Source: Nostoc sp. JL34 (GTDB lineage Bacteria; Cyanobacteriota; Cyanobacteriia; Cyanobacteriales; Nostocaceae). Taken from it: a stretch of DNA of 32,847 nucleotides. The notes beneath the pieces were generated by a model that was not told the origin of the DNA, ran no database searches, and saw only the letters and a program-made list of their open reading frames with translations. Positions 23,978-32,816 of the stretch are shown here, one piece after another; the stretch's first letter is position 1, and every line of letters begins with the position of its first letter. The stretch is from the NCBI RefSeq assembly GCF_017114945.1, contig NZ_JABXKQ010000092.1, forward strand, positions 1-32,847, written 5' to 3'. Made by a program: the position numbers and the translations under genes.

Positions 23978-26134
23978 TTATGCGCTTATGGGTAATTGCC
24001 GAATCCGTTTGCCTGTGGCCGCAAAAATCGCGTTGCATACCGCAGGTGCGATCGGTGGTGTAGAAATTTCACCCACACCACTAGGTTTTTCGGTGTTTTG
24101 CACGATATAAACTTCGACCTTGGGCATTTCATTCATCCGCAGTACGGGATAATCGTGAAAATTACTTTGCTGTACACGACCGTCTTTAAAAGTAATCTCT
24201 CCATACAACGCGGCGGATAAGCCATAGACAATACCCGATTCCATTTGGGCCCGCACAGTGTCAGGGTTGACCACAATGCCACAATCAACAGCACAAACTA
24301 CTCGGTGAACACGGGGTTGTCCGTCGGGGGTGACGGATACTTCGGCAATCTGGGCAACGGTGCTGCCAAATGATTTATGTAGAGCTAGTCCTTGGTGTAA
24401 ACCGACTGGAAGCTTGCGTCCCCAACCTGCTTTTTCAGCAGCGAGTTCCAAGGTGGTTCGGTGTCGTGGTTGCTCACCCAGCATGGCAAGCCTGAATTCA
24501 AGCGGATCTCGGCCGGCGGCGGTGGCCAATTCATCCAAAAAAGACTCGACAACAAAGGCAGTAAAACTGTGACCAACAGAACGCCACCACAGCACTGGCA
24601 CACCATTATCAACAGGGTGATAGTCTAGCAGTTGGTTGGGAATTGGATAAGGGTGATCTGCCCCTTCAATCGAAAGGTGATCGATGCCTTCATGAATCAA
24701 TAATTTTTCAAAGGGAGTACCCTTGCCAATTGACTCACCAATCAGTCGATGAGACCATGCAGTAATGTTGCCATCTTTATCAAGCCCGGCAGCAATTTTG
24801 CTGTAATGCACTGGTCGATAATAACCGCCACGGATATCGTCTTCCCGTGTCCAGATTACTTTCACCGGCTTGCCAATGGCTTGGGATAGTTGCACGGCTT
24901 CTTTGACGTAATCACCGTGTGGATTAGAGCGTCGTCCAAAGGAACCCCCTAGTAAAGTTGTATGAATCTGAACTTGTTCGGGCTTTAGTCCGGTAATTGC
25001 ACAGGCAGCCTGTTGATCTGTTGTGTGCATCTGTGTGCCTGTCCAGATATCGCAACTGTGCGATCGCACGTCAGCTACACAGTTTAATGGCTCCATCGGT
25101 GCATGGGCCAAGTAAGGTGTTTCGTAAACGGCTTGGAGCTTTTTCGCTGCTGCATCAAGTGCGGTTGTGACTTCGCCCGTTTTTCTCACCACTAGCCCTG
25201 GACTATTTGCGAGATCAGCATATTTGCTCTGTAAACCTTCAGAGGAAAGCTCAGCATTGGGGCCTTCATTCCATGTGATTGTGAGGGCATCACGCCCTTT
25301 TTTAGCAGTCCAGAAGCTATCGGCCACAACTGCTATACCCATAGGTAGCACTACCACATGCTTTACACCTGCAACGGCTTTGGCTGCTTCAGCCTCAAAA
25401 TGTTGCAAGCGACTGCCAAAAACTGGCGGCCGCGCAATCAGAGCAATCAGCATTCCGGGAACTTGGACATCGATCCCAAATACTGCTTTCCCCTTAACCT
25501 TGTCAGCAGTGTCCAAGCGCTTGATTGGCTTACCAATCAGTTTGAATTCACTGGGTTTTTTGAGCGTAACGTTTTCTGGCACTGGCATTTGGGCGGCGCG
25601 ATCGGCTAATTCTCCAAAAGATAAGCGGCGATCGCTAGCTGGATGTAAAATATAACTTTTTGCAGCAATACAACTTTCCGGTGATACATCCCAGGTTATG
25701 GCAGCCGCAGCGATCAACATTTCTCGTGCTGTAGCACCAGCCAACCGCAGTTGATCCCAAGTGGAGCTAATGCTAGTGCTAGCGCCGGTACCTTGATAAT
25801 TTTTCCATACTGTATGGTCATAATCAGGATGTACGGGGGCAGACTCAATGCGAATTTTGTCCCAATCGGCTTCGAGTTCTTCAACGAGTATCATTGGTAA
25901 AGAAGTATAAACCCCTTGCCCCATTTCAACTTTATGGACAATAATCGTCACAGTATTATCCGGCAGAATACGGATAAAGGCGTTGGGCTTTGACAAGGGC
26001 TTGGTTGGATTAACTGGAGAGGTTGCGGCCTCCACGCGGCTGGTCAGTGGCAGATAAAACCCAAGAAACAAACCTGCTCCCACTGCGCCAGATGCCTTGA
26101 GAAAACTGCGGCGCGTAGTTGTATTGTTTTCCAT
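23978..26134 (-). CDS. Molybdenum hydroxylase large subunit (IorB-like, Tat-exported)
   Basis: 718 residues of the xanthine-dehydrogenase/aldehyde-oxidase family, as found in isoquinoline 1-oxidoreductase IorB and related aldehyde dehydrogenases. A true twin-arginine leader [20 protein letters not shown] occupies residues 6-25. [20 protein letters not shown] is the first Mo-cofactor motif, [17 protein letters not shown] the second, and GVGE holds the catalytic glutamate E689 near the C terminus. It hydroxylates an N-heterocycle or oxidises an aldehyde with water-derived oxygen. The [2Fe-2S] partner gene ends 13 bases upstream; no FAD subunit is present, as in the two-subunit class that passes electrons to a cytochrome. 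AAGGAGG precedes ATG 26134. Maturation would need MocA and XdhC, both encoded downstream, the second broken. Confidence 0.95.
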   Translation of the reverse strand: MENNTTTRRSFLKASGAVGAGLFLGFYLPLTSRVEAATSPVNPTKPLSKPNAFIRILPDNTVTIIVHKVEMGQGVYTSLPMILVEELEADWDKIRIESAPVHPDYDHTVWKNYQGTGASTSISSTWDQLRLAGATAREMLIAAAAITWDVSPESCIAAKSYILHPASDRRLSFGELADRAAQMPVPENVTLKKPSEFKLIGKPIKRLDTADKVKGKAVFGIDVQVPGMLIALIARPPVFGSRLQHFEAEAAKAVAGVKHVVVLPMGIAVVADSFWTAKKGRDALTITWNEGPNAELSSEGLQSKYADLANSPGLVVRKTGEVTTALDAAAKKLQAVYETPYLAHAPMEPLNCVADVRSHSCDIWTGTQMHTTDQQAACAITGLKPEQVQIHTTLLGGSFGRRSNPHGDYVKEAVQLSQAIGKPVKVIWTREDDIRGGYYRPVHYSKIAAGLDKDGNITAWSHRLIGESIGKGTPFEKLLIHEGIDHLSIEGADHPYPIPNQLLDYHPVDNGVPVLWWRSVGHSFTAFVVESFLDELATAAGRDPLEFRLAMLGEQPRHRTTLELAAEKAGWGRKLPVGLHQGLALHKSFGSTVAQIAEVSVTPDGQPRVHRVVCAVDCGIVVNPDTVRAQMESGIVYGLSAALYGEITFKDGRVQQSNFHDYPVLRMNEMPKVEVYIVQNTEKPSGVGEISTPPIAPAVCNAIFAATGKRIRQLPISA

Positions 26135-26147
26135 TCTGACAACCTCC

Positions 26148-26618
26148 TTAACTTTGCTGGCTCAACAACTCGGAAGCTCTATGAATGGCGGCTCGTATGC
26201 TTTGATAAGTACCGCAACGACAAATGTTACCAGACATTGCAGCATCAATATCGGCATCCGTGGGTTGGGGATTTTCAGAAAGCAACGCCGCAGCAGAGAG
26301 CATCTGCCCCGACTGACAATATCCACATTGCGGTACATCAAGTTCTATCCAAGCTCGTTGAACTGGGTGATCGCCGATCTCCGACAGTCCTTCTATCGTT
26401 AAGATATCTTGATTGATACTTGCCGATACTGGCGTCACACATGAACGAATCGGAATACCGTTGAGATGTACTGTACAAGCACCGCATTGCGCCATCCCAC
26501 ACCCAAATTTAGTCCCATTTAGCCCAAGATGATCCCGAAGCATCCATAGAAGTGGAGTGTCTTCGGTGATATTAACCTCTCTATTTTCTCCGTTCACTTT
26601 TAAATTTATAGTTGCCAT
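26148..26618 (-). CDS. Molybdenum hydroxylase small subunit, two [2Fe-2S] clusters
   Basis: 156 residues. The plant-type ferredoxin cluster is held by C40, C45, C48 (CGMAQCGAC) and C60. The second cluster, in the helical domain, is held by C98, C101 (CGYCQSGQ), C133 and C135 (CRCGTY). This is the standard small subunit (IorA/CoxS type) that carries electrons from the Mo site. It has no signal of its own and would be exported bound to the Tat-carrying large subunit. First gene of the minus-strand row; its promoter should lie in 26619-26700, where I see no clear box. The ribosome site GAGAGG is rather far from ATG 26618. Confidence 0.95.
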   Translation of the reverse strand: MATINLKVNGENREVNITEDTPLLWMLRDHLGLNGTKFGCGMAQCGACTVHLNGIPIRSCVTPVSASINQDILTIEGLSEIGDHPVQRAWIELDVPQCGYCQSGQMLSAAALLSENPQPTDADIDAAMSGNICRCGTYQSIRAAIHRASELLSQQS

Positions 26619-26744
26619 ATTAATTAGTTATTAACCTCTCTTTAACTATCTATACTTTTATTAGGAATTACGCACTGTACAAACGAATTCTGTTGTGTAT
26701 CAAGGTCAAGAAAATCATTTTTTTATGGTAAATACAGCCGTGCT

Positions 26745-26774
26745 GTAGGGGAAATTTATATATTACCCCTACAA
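26745..26774. terminator. Hairpin between the 487-residue gene and the hydroxylase genes
   Basis: TGTAGGGG (26745-26752) pairs with CCCCTACA (26767-26774) around an AT-rich loop. It lies 72 bases after the end of the gene at 26846 and before the hydroxylase row on the same strand, so it could separate the two units. There is no adjoining T run on the minus strand. Confidence 0.35.
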
Positions 26775-26845
26775 CAGACGTGGTTTTCAAATCATCTATT
26801 TAACTTTACCAAAACCGTGAACCATGAATATGCTTTTCCAAACTG

Positions 26846-28309
26846 TTACTTGTCAATGTGAACTTTTTGGAAAAGCGGTGTGTCACAAGACCCTATAGGA
26901 CGCATTCGCAACCCAGCTTCAATCAGCGCAAACACGGTCTTTGGTGAATTTATTGCGGTTGATTCAGGATTATCTTGAAAACGAGCGATCGCATCTGGCA
27001 GTCTGAGTTCTGGACTAAACAACATATCCAATTTGCCTATTCTATCGAATGCAGATAATGCGTAAGCTGCCACCATATAACTGGAGCCATAAGTATTTTC
27101 GAGATAATGGTCTGAACCAAATATCTCGGTTGCAGTATCCGAGAATATCGACCAAATACACGGATGAAGTATATCAGGACATCCTAACTGGCAAGCCAGG
27201 TGAATCAAGTAAGTGCATCGTAAATAAGCATCAACTCGGAAGCCATCTGTTGATTGTATATATCCTTCCATACACTGATGAAAGAATGTAACTATATCAG
27301 GCACATAGACATGAAGCACTCCGAGATTATCTAATGCATAGATAAAAAATGTTATCTGCGAAGCTTGTGAGGTAGGCGAGAGCGTATGATAAAGCGATAC
27401 AGCTTGTTTTCCCCAGTCCCTCTTATAAGTTAGATAATCAGGACAATCCAACACGGCAATTGCATTGAGTATGAGCGAGAGCGGAAATAGATAGTAATCC
27501 GATCCCTCATGAACTCCATCTGAATCTCGCCTTAATGAATCACTTAACTCCGAATCAAAGATATCTAAAAGAGTCTGAAGATGATTTTGCTCTCCTGTAC
27601 ATACTTGCTCTCTGCAACCGATGATGGCCAAGACGGAAAAAATAATCGCGGAACCTCTACCACGGTAAAATATATCAGAGATAGTTGTAGCCAATTGCAA
27701 AGCTTTATCAGTATAGGTATCCCCATTTTCCTGCTGTAATACTAGCAAGTCGGTAAACTCTGCCTGTCCTACGGCCAAGAGCAGATTAGCGAATAGCTGT
27801 AATTGCTCATAACGCAGTTTATCGCTGGATAAATCCAATTTCGCTACTTGCTCTAATGCCCTTTCTAGATGCCAACGAACAAGATGTCGATAGGGTTCAA
27901 GTTGACCGACCTTCACTAAACTTTCCGTTAATAAAGCACAAGCACGTGCGTACTGCCAAGGTTCACTTGGTAACTGGTTGATAGCGCTTTTAAACTCGTC
28001 ATGCGATCGCTCTTGAGCAAGGTAACTATTGAACGATACAGCTTCACATCTTGCCAGGATGCCATTAAGCAAATGATGTGCAAATATATTGTAACTACTG
28101 TTATTTTTTCGAGATAGCGCAAAACTTATTTTGAGCAACCGATCCGATTTCTCTGGATCAAAGCCTGTTGCTTCCTGTCCGATTCCTAAGCCGTGAACGC
28201 ACCAGTGCCAAGGGGTTGGAAAAACCCGTCGTTCATTTAGCAGCCCTTTGAAACACTGGCGCTGACCGATTATCTGACTGATTTGCGGCGAAATTTTCGG
28301 GAACTGCAT
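26846..28309 (-). CDS. Unknown 487-residue, mostly helical protein
   Basis: I do not recognise the family. The sequence is rich in leucine, alanine and aromatic residues and is predicted by eye to be nearly all helix, without a signal peptide or clear membrane spans. Several stretches look like helix-turn-helix hairpins of an alpha/alpha barrel, e.g. RYEQLQLFANLLLAVGQAE and GSSYMVAAYALSAFDRIGKL. Notable motifs are WHWCVHGLGIGQEATGFDP near residue 36, RRDSDGVHEGSDYYLFPLSL and GSDHYLENTYGSSY, where conserved H, D, E and Y could form an active site. The start ATG 28309 lies inside the upstream gene (77-bp overlap, other frame) and has no ribosome site, so it may depend on coupling or a ribosomal frameshift. 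Repeat-scaffold or enzyme are both possible. Confidence 0.75.
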   Translation of the reverse strand: MQFPKISPQISQIIGQRQCFKGLLNERRVFPTPWHWCVHGLGIGQEATGFDPEKSDRLLKISFALSRKNNSSYNIFAHHLLNGILARCEAVSFNSYLAQERSHDEFKSAINQLPSEPWQYARACALLTESLVKVGQLEPYRHLVRWHLERALEQVAKLDLSSDKLRYEQLQLFANLLLAVGQAEFTDLLVLQQENGDTYTDKALQLATTISDIFYRGRGSAIIFSVLAIIGCREQVCTGEQNHLQTLLDIFDSELSDSLRRDSDGVHEGSDYYLFPLSLILNAIAVLDCPDYLTYKRDWGKQAVSLYHTLSPTSQASQITFFIYALDNLGVLHVYVPDIVTFFHQCMEGYIQSTDGFRVDAYLRCTYLIHLACQLGCPDILHPCIWSIFSDTATEIFGSDHYLENTYGSSYMVAAYALSAFDRIGKLDMLFSPELRLPDAIARFQDNPESTAINSPKTVFALIEAGLRMRPIGSCDTPLFQKVHIDK

Positions 28310-29825
28310 AATCTAAAGGTGCTTTTACTGTTGCTGGTTCATGGTTGAAAATCTGGAAATTAGGAACCGGGATGCCGTGGAATTCATCTATCTTTCCTTC
28401 GAGCATATCTAGAGTTAAATTAAGCCACTTGATCCCTTCAACGTAAATTGCTAATGGACGTTTTTGGTGATGTGCATTGTCGATCAAAACATCATCGTTG
28501 TTCTTGCTGAAGTGGTACGGGGGCATTGCCGCAAAGTGGGTACCCATAAGGAAAACAAAACGTATGAGCCAGTTAGGATCGTTCTGATTTACATCTGAAT
28601 CTGGATTGTCCAACTTCCAAGCAGCAGTCATCACTTCGCTGAAATGTTTTTCTATCCCACTATATGAAAGTTCGTATGGGTTTTCTTCATCAAAAGCAAT
28701 CAAAATATGGGGTATTTCTCTGTGGAGTTGGTAGGCAAGATCAAAATACTCACCGTGAATCTTATCATAGTTGCCGAGACTATTATGCCAGGGCTTATTG
28801 TCGTACATCGGATCGTCGGCATTAGTATCAACACCGTTCTCATAAAATCCAATAGCGCGCGGATCGAGGAAACGAATCTCTATATCTTCAGCAGTAAACG
28901 GAGGGTTTGTGACAGAGAAGTTGTCATATTGTTTCAATAATGGCTCGATATTGCCAATTTTGATATTTTCCGTATTAGTATCGCCCATAACCAGAGAGTG
29001 GAACTTCGGCTCTAAAATCGAATGGTAAATTGGATTCTCTCGAAACTCTCTAAGCAGGCGAGGCAAGTTACGCATTCTCTTGCCGTTAATCATAATGTCT
29101 TCGCTTTTTAGCAGGCTGTCATTGAAAGTTTTCGGTGCTGTTTCCTGCGCGAGAGCAAGACGCTTTTCAATTTTGGTGAAATAGGATTGCTCCAAAGTAG
29201 GCTGTGACATTTTGCGCCGACGCTGACTGTGAATTTTTTCATTCAGCAGCCGGAAGATTACGCAATAGAGTGCGGCTACGATTTGCTTGGACGGATTACA
29301 CCTTCTGACAAACTGGCTAACTTCGATGCCAGGAACAAAAGTCATGTCGTAAATATATTCGTAGATTGTAGATCCATCCTCTGTTACTGTTTGTTCGCGC
29401 TCAATCACGTTCAATACTTGAGGAAAAAGAGGCTTAACTAAGTCTGGCAGATTCATCAAGTATTGAGTCTGACTCTTGGCTTTCGCACAAGGAGGCAACA
29501 TTACATCGCTGCCTTCTCGTTCCCATTTTGGGGTAATCAGACGTTCACTTAACACCTTACGAACAAATTTTCCACTACCTGATTTTTCTAAAAAGAGGGT
29601 CATAGATTCACTCCCTCCATATCCAAATCCTAAAAAATTCTCGTCAGGATTTAAATAATTAGTCAGATCATCTGGAGTTAGATGCTTAACAAGTACATTG
29701 CAATATTCAAGGATGTCGCAATGTTGTTGATCTAAACCCAAAATATTAGGCATAACTTCTAATTTACTAGCTTCACGATTGTGTTTTGGTTTGGTTTTTT
29801 GAAATGACTGGTTTTGGTGTTTCAT
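28233..29825 (-). CDS. Kinase/aminoglycoside-phosphotransferase-fold protein, unknown substrate
   Basis: 530 residues. A glycine-rich loop FGYGGSES (67-74) is followed by a lysine in KFVRKV (K90), as in a kinase N lobe. The C lobe has VMGDTNTENIKI (D282 catalytic base, N287), matching the HGDxHxxN loop of APH/choline-kinase-type enzymes without the usual histidine, then RFLDPRAIG (D321, metal-binding, in the DPRG variant seen in phosphotransferase-like proteins next to sugar genes). GNYDKIHGEYFDLAYQ follows. About 55 residues precede the kinase core and about 150 follow it. All key acidic residues are there, so it should be active. Start ATG 29825 or 29753; neither has a good ribosome site. 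Its 3' end overlaps the next gene by 77 bp. Confidence 0.75.
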   Translation of the reverse strand: MKHQNQSFQKTKPKHNREASKLEVMPNILGLDQQHCDILEYCNVLVKHLTPDDLTNYLNPDENFLGFGYGGSESMTLFLEKSGSGKFVRKVLSERLITPKWEREGSDVMLPPCAKAKSQTQYLMNLPDLVKPLFPQVLNVIEREQTVTEDGSTIYEYIYDMTFVPGIEVSQFVRRCNPSKQIVAALYCVIFRLLNEKIHSQRRRKMSQPTLEQSYFTKIEKRLALAQETAPKTFNDSLLKSEDIMINGKRMRNLPRLLREFRENPIYHSILEPKFHSLVMGDTNTENIKIGNIEPLLKQYDNFSVTNPPFTAEDIEIRFLDPRAIGFYENGVDTNADDPMYDNKPWHNSLGNYDKIHGEYFDLAYQLHREIPHILIAFDEENPYELSYSGIEKHFSEVMTAAWKLDNPDSDVNQNDPNWLIRFVFLMGTHFAAMPPYHFSKNNDDVLIDNAHHQKRPLAIYVEGIKWLNLTLDMLEGKIDEFHGIPVPNFQIFNHEPATVKAPLDYAVPENFAANQSDNRSAPVFQRAAK

Positions 29826-29944
29826 AAATCTTTATATGTTATGGATTGCAAGAACCAACGTGCAATTTGATCGTCTGAAGTTAATCCTCAGGCTATCGAC
29901 CAAATATACATACAATCTACGTTTATGCGATTCCTGAATTGTTT

Positions 29945-30044
29945 GGAAAAACCTCAAATGTTTATTGAAAAATATTTAGGTTTTTCCCGCCTTATATCCC
30001 TCCACTGAATTTAAGTACAAAATTCAGTGGAGGGATATAAGGCG
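29945..30044. repeat. Two adjacent strong hairpins, one with a 25-bp perfect stem
   Basis: GGAAAAACCT (29945-29954, plus four more pairs after a bulge) pairs with AGGTTTTTCC (29978-29987). Directly after it, 29988-30012 pairs perfectly with 30020-30044 around the loop AAGTACA. The arm core is ATCCCTCCACTGAATTT. They lie between the RTX gene (ends 30324) and the kinase-fold gene (starts 29825). The rest of 29826-30323 holds no gene I can support; a short leucine/lysine-rich frame at 30101-30304 is not convincing. Confidence 0.85.
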
Positions 30045-30188
30045 CCAGACTTAAAAACCCTTTTTCTTTAACCAAACCGTATTGAGAAAGTGTAGAAGAA
30101 GTGGAAGCGTTGATATGTGAACATGAAAATGCTCGGCTGAAGAAGCGAATACAAGCGCTGCAACTGAGCAAAGTTAAACGGATGAACG

Positions 30189-30220
30189 TATGTGCGATGG
30201 CACTTTCGCCATCGCACATA
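30189..30220. terminator. 13-bp perfect hairpin after the second RTX gene
   Basis: TATGTGCGATGGC (30189-30201) and GCCATCGCACATA (30208-30220) enclose the loop ACTTTC. It lies 104 bases after the RTX stop on the minus strand, which suits a terminator, but no T run follows on that strand. Confidence 0.45.
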
Positions 30221-30323
30221 ATAAGTTTTAACATTAGCGTCAGCTTCCATGCATTCGCTAAAAAACTAGTGGATATTGCCGAGATAGCCTCTTTTTTGCT
30301 TTAATTACAGCCAGTAAACCTAG

Positions 30324-31514
30324 TTAAACGAAAGAGAACTGGTTAGTATTATTAAGATTGAAATTTGTAGCCGCTTGTCCTTCAATTAAACCTATAAGTT
30401 CAGCAGAAATATTTGAACCACCAGTGAAGAATATAGATGTCCCAAATGGAAGACTACCAACAGATTGAACCAATAAATAATCTGATGCTGAACCTTTGAG
30501 TTCGATAGTATCAAAGCGAGATTTAAAGTCTTTGATGATAGCGTAATCTTGATTTCCAGTGGATAACAGATTGCCGTCATTGTAGTAAACTGCGTTCTTG
30601 TCACCTAGAACAAAGGTATCTCTTCCTTGACCACCTGTAAGAACGTCAATCTCACCCTTTCCAAAACCTGAAGTATCAACAATCGGATTGACGCCATTTA
30701 GTCTATCTGCTCCCGCACCACCATTCAAGGTGTCACTTCCACCACCACCATTCAAGGTGTCACTTTGAGCACCACCACTTAGAACATCATTGCCATCACC
30801 ACCATCGAGATTATCATTCCCGATCCCACCATTTAGAACGTCATTGCCATCACCACCTTCGAGATTATCATTCCCGGCACCACCATTCAGAATGTCATTG
30901 CCATCAACTCCAAACAGTAAGTCGTTACCTGCATCACCAAAAACCCGATCATTTCCCCTACCACCAACTATTAAATCGTTACCGGTTCCACCATTGAGAG
31001 TATCGTTACCATCTTCACCAGTAAAAACGTCATCCCCAGCACCAGTAGAAACAAAGTCGTTACCGTCACCTGCATCAATGGAGTCAACGCCATTACCACC
31101 AATGACAGTATCGTTGCCACCCTCGGCAAAAACTACGTTCAATTCATCATTAAGACCTTCAAGGAAGATAGTATCGTTGCCATCACCACCATTGATAGTA
31201 TCGTTGCCAAGGCCAGCCTTGATAGTATCGTTGCCAGGTCCACCTGAAAGAAGGTCGTTTCCTGCACCACCATCTATAGAATCATCTCCTACTTGTCCAA
31301 CGACTAGATCGTTACCATCACCACCATCGATAGTATCGTTGCCTTCTCGAGTAGGAATAGTGTCGTTCCCGCTACCTGCAATAACAAAGTCGTTACCAGA
31401 TCCAGTGGCTATCAAGTCATCCCCTGCAAAGGCAGTAACAGTAATATTATCCTTTGAGCTTATAAGTGCAAAAACATCATTTCCTTGAGTTCCGGTAACA
31501 AATACGTTTGCCAT
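30324..31514 (-). CDS. RTX (hemolysin-type calcium-binding) repeat protein 2
   Basis: 396 residues, paralogue of the protein encoded at 14529-15635. Beta-roll repeats run from about residue 28 to 270 (GSGNDFVIAGSGNDTI, GGDGNDLV, GGAGNDNLEGGDGND), interrupted once by an asparagine/leucine-rich insert (GLNDELNVVFAEGGND). The C-terminal module GEIDVLTGGQGRDTFVLGD, DYAIIKDF and FDTIELKGSASDYLL is shared with the paralogue and is likely to guide type I secretion. No catalytic domain or N-terminal signal is present. The encoded protein is acidic and calcium-dependent in folding by family knowledge. ATG 31514 is the family-like start (MANVFVTGTQGNDVF). It lies first in a minus-strand row with the kinase-fold gene, but a 498-bp gap with hairpins separates them. 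Confidence 0.9.
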   Translation of the reverse strand: MANVFVTGTQGNDVFALISSKDNITVTAFAGDDLIATGSGNDFVIAGSGNDTIPTREGNDTIDGGDGNDLVVGQVGDDSIDGGAGNDLLSGGPGNDTIKAGLGNDTINGGDGNDTIFLEGLNDELNVVFAEGGNDTVIGGNGVDSIDAGDGNDFVSTGAGDDVFTGEDGNDTLNGGTGNDLIVGGRGNDRVFGDAGNDLLFGVDGNDILNGGAGNDNLEGGDGNDVLNGGIGNDNLDGGDGNDVLSGGAQSDTLNGGGGSDTLNGGAGADRLNGVNPIVDTSGFGKGEIDVLTGGQGRDTFVLGDKNAVYYNDGNLLSTGNQDYAIIKDFKSRFDTIELKGSASDYLLVQSVGSLPFGTSIFFTGGSNISAELIGLIEGQAATNFNLNNTNQFSFV

Positions 31515-31988
31515 TTCTGCTTTTTACCTCTTGTAGATGTTGTTGTAAAGTATTGGAATTTAGACATTGAAGCCACTAAGATGGGAGCCTTTCAATGCGT
31601 AAGCTTTGATAATAGACAAGGATTAAATTACTAGAATTCCATTTGATGCAGAGAAATTCAGGAGTATTAGAGCAATACCTATAGGTATTGATTTCAAGTA
31701 GCTAATAATAAAAAAATTATCAGCTTTCAATTATTATTAAATTGAGAATTACTCTCATGTAATTGAGCTATTTCGTTGAAAAATAAGACTTATAATCAGG
31801 ATATGGTAGTAACCAATGCTAACGGGTGTAATTTTGCATTAACTGTTATTTAGCATAGTTTACTATGGCGAAATCAATGCTTACGACCTTACAATAGCAT
31901 AACTAAATATGACTATTCAAGTAAAATTTGCCTATTAGTAGTCACGCAGAAATAACTTACTTATTTTAGAGTAAGCATTGAGGTCTTA
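31515..31988. other. AT-rich region upstream of the second RTX gene
   Basis: No gene seen on either strand. It contains a perfect 18-bp palindrome, CAATACCTATAGGTATTG (31673-31690), 159 bases before ATG 31514, and several AT-rich short repeats. The RTX promoter should lie between the palindrome and the gene. Confidence 0.5.
31673..31690. promoter_or_regulatory. 18-bp palindrome, possible operator
   Basis: CAATACCTATAGGTATTG is perfectly self-complementary without a loop, as expected of a dimeric regulator's binding site. Its position upstream of the RTX gene suggests a regulatory role, which is inference only. Confidence 0.4.
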
Positions 31989-32079
31989 GAGGGTGTTTGA
32001 AAAGTTTTGAGTGGTCAAATTTATGCCAATCGCCTCACCATGATCCGGATCATGGCAAGGTAGATAAAGGTCTATGATG
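31989..32079. repeat. Fragment of an IS5-family end
   Basis: 91 bp matching the IS5 remnant at 12372-12462 almost base for base (GAGGGTGTTTGAAAAG through GGTCTATGATG; one difference seen, C to A). It is cut at 32080 by the IS4-family fragment. Confidence 0.9.
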
Positions 32080-32743
32080 GAATGGCACTAAGAAAAGCTG
32101 AAACACTTGCAGTTTAAGCTGTTTGCAATTGTTTGCGTAACTCATGCCGGGGTTTGGTCATCAAGGGGTAAATTTTTGGGCGACGTTTACGAACTCGCGG
32201 TTCACTACGACCTGGGCGTTCTGGAACAGCCTTGTGAGCAATAACTTTTAGTAAAGTATGATAAATTTGAAGACGTTTCGTTGAGTGAGCAGCTAATAAT
32301 TTGGGAATAAAGTTAATTAAATGGTGGCGAGTACCTTGCAAAGATAGGCGTAATGGAGGAGTGGTGTAAGTAGTTCCGGCATCCCACATCAAACTACGAA
32401 GTAGATTATAAGCCAGCAAAAAAACGTAAATTTCCTTGCGTACCATTGAGGGTGTTTTACATCGCAAAATATCCATATACAAGGTAGTTTTTAGATGTCT
32501 TAAATCTAGTTCAACATCCCAACGTTTACCGTAAAGTCCAACAATTTTGAGAGTAGGATAAGTGGCTTTATCTAAAAGAGTAGTAATTAAGCTAACTCGT
32601 TGAGTGCGAAAACCAGGAATAACAATGTAATAATAAACCTCTCGCACAGTTATACTTTTAGGTAGAGCATCAAATTCATCTTTACTCAAACCTTTTGGAC
32701 AACTTTTAGGCTTATACCAAGTAACGAATGGCACTAAGAAAAG
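32080..32743 (-). mobile_element. Truncated IS4-family element, inverted with respect to 368-3104
   Basis: The right end of the IS4 element (32080-32100) is intact and the coding sequence runs inward on the minus strand. The 5' half of the element is missing: after codons matching GTTACTTGG of the left copy (about 1326), the sequence jumps at 32726 to GAATGGCACTAAGAAAAG, a second right-end repeat in direct orientation. It therefore lacks a proper left end and cannot move by itself. Confidence 0.88.
32114..32734 (-). pseudogene. C-terminal half of the IS4-family transposase
   Basis: An open frame of 206 codons from a chance GTG start carries VTWYKPKSCPKGLSKDEFDA, YYIVIPGFRTQRVSLITTLL and YGKRWDVELDLRHLK (catalytic E) to the stop at 32114. 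It lacks the first two catalytic aspartates. It shows the uninterrupted sequence RVSL-ITTL at the site where the left copy is split by IS630. Confidence 0.9.
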
Positions 32744-32768
32744 GGAAAATCATTGAGGCAGCAGGGGT

Positions 32769-32816
32769 GCAGAGGAGCAGAGGAGCAGAGGAGCAGAGGA
32801 GCAGAGGAGCAGGGGA
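32769..32816. repeat. 8-bp tandem repeat
   Basis: Five exact copies of GCAGAGGA (32769-32808) and one variant, GCAGGGGA (32809-32816). It is a short purine-rich microsatellite like those at 6881 and 8080. No gene is visible to the window's end. Confidence 0.9.

Noticed and set aside
26846..28309. LanC-like lanthionine cyclase reading of the 487-residue protein (WCVHGLG motif beside a kinase-fold gene)
   Set aside because: The paired zinc ligands (Cys and Cys-His) and the HG/WCYG motif order of LanC proteins cannot be found, and no precursor peptide gene is visible.
30101..30304. 67-residue open frame rich in lysine and leucine
   Set aside because: It spans the 13-bp hairpin, has no strong start site and no recognisable family.
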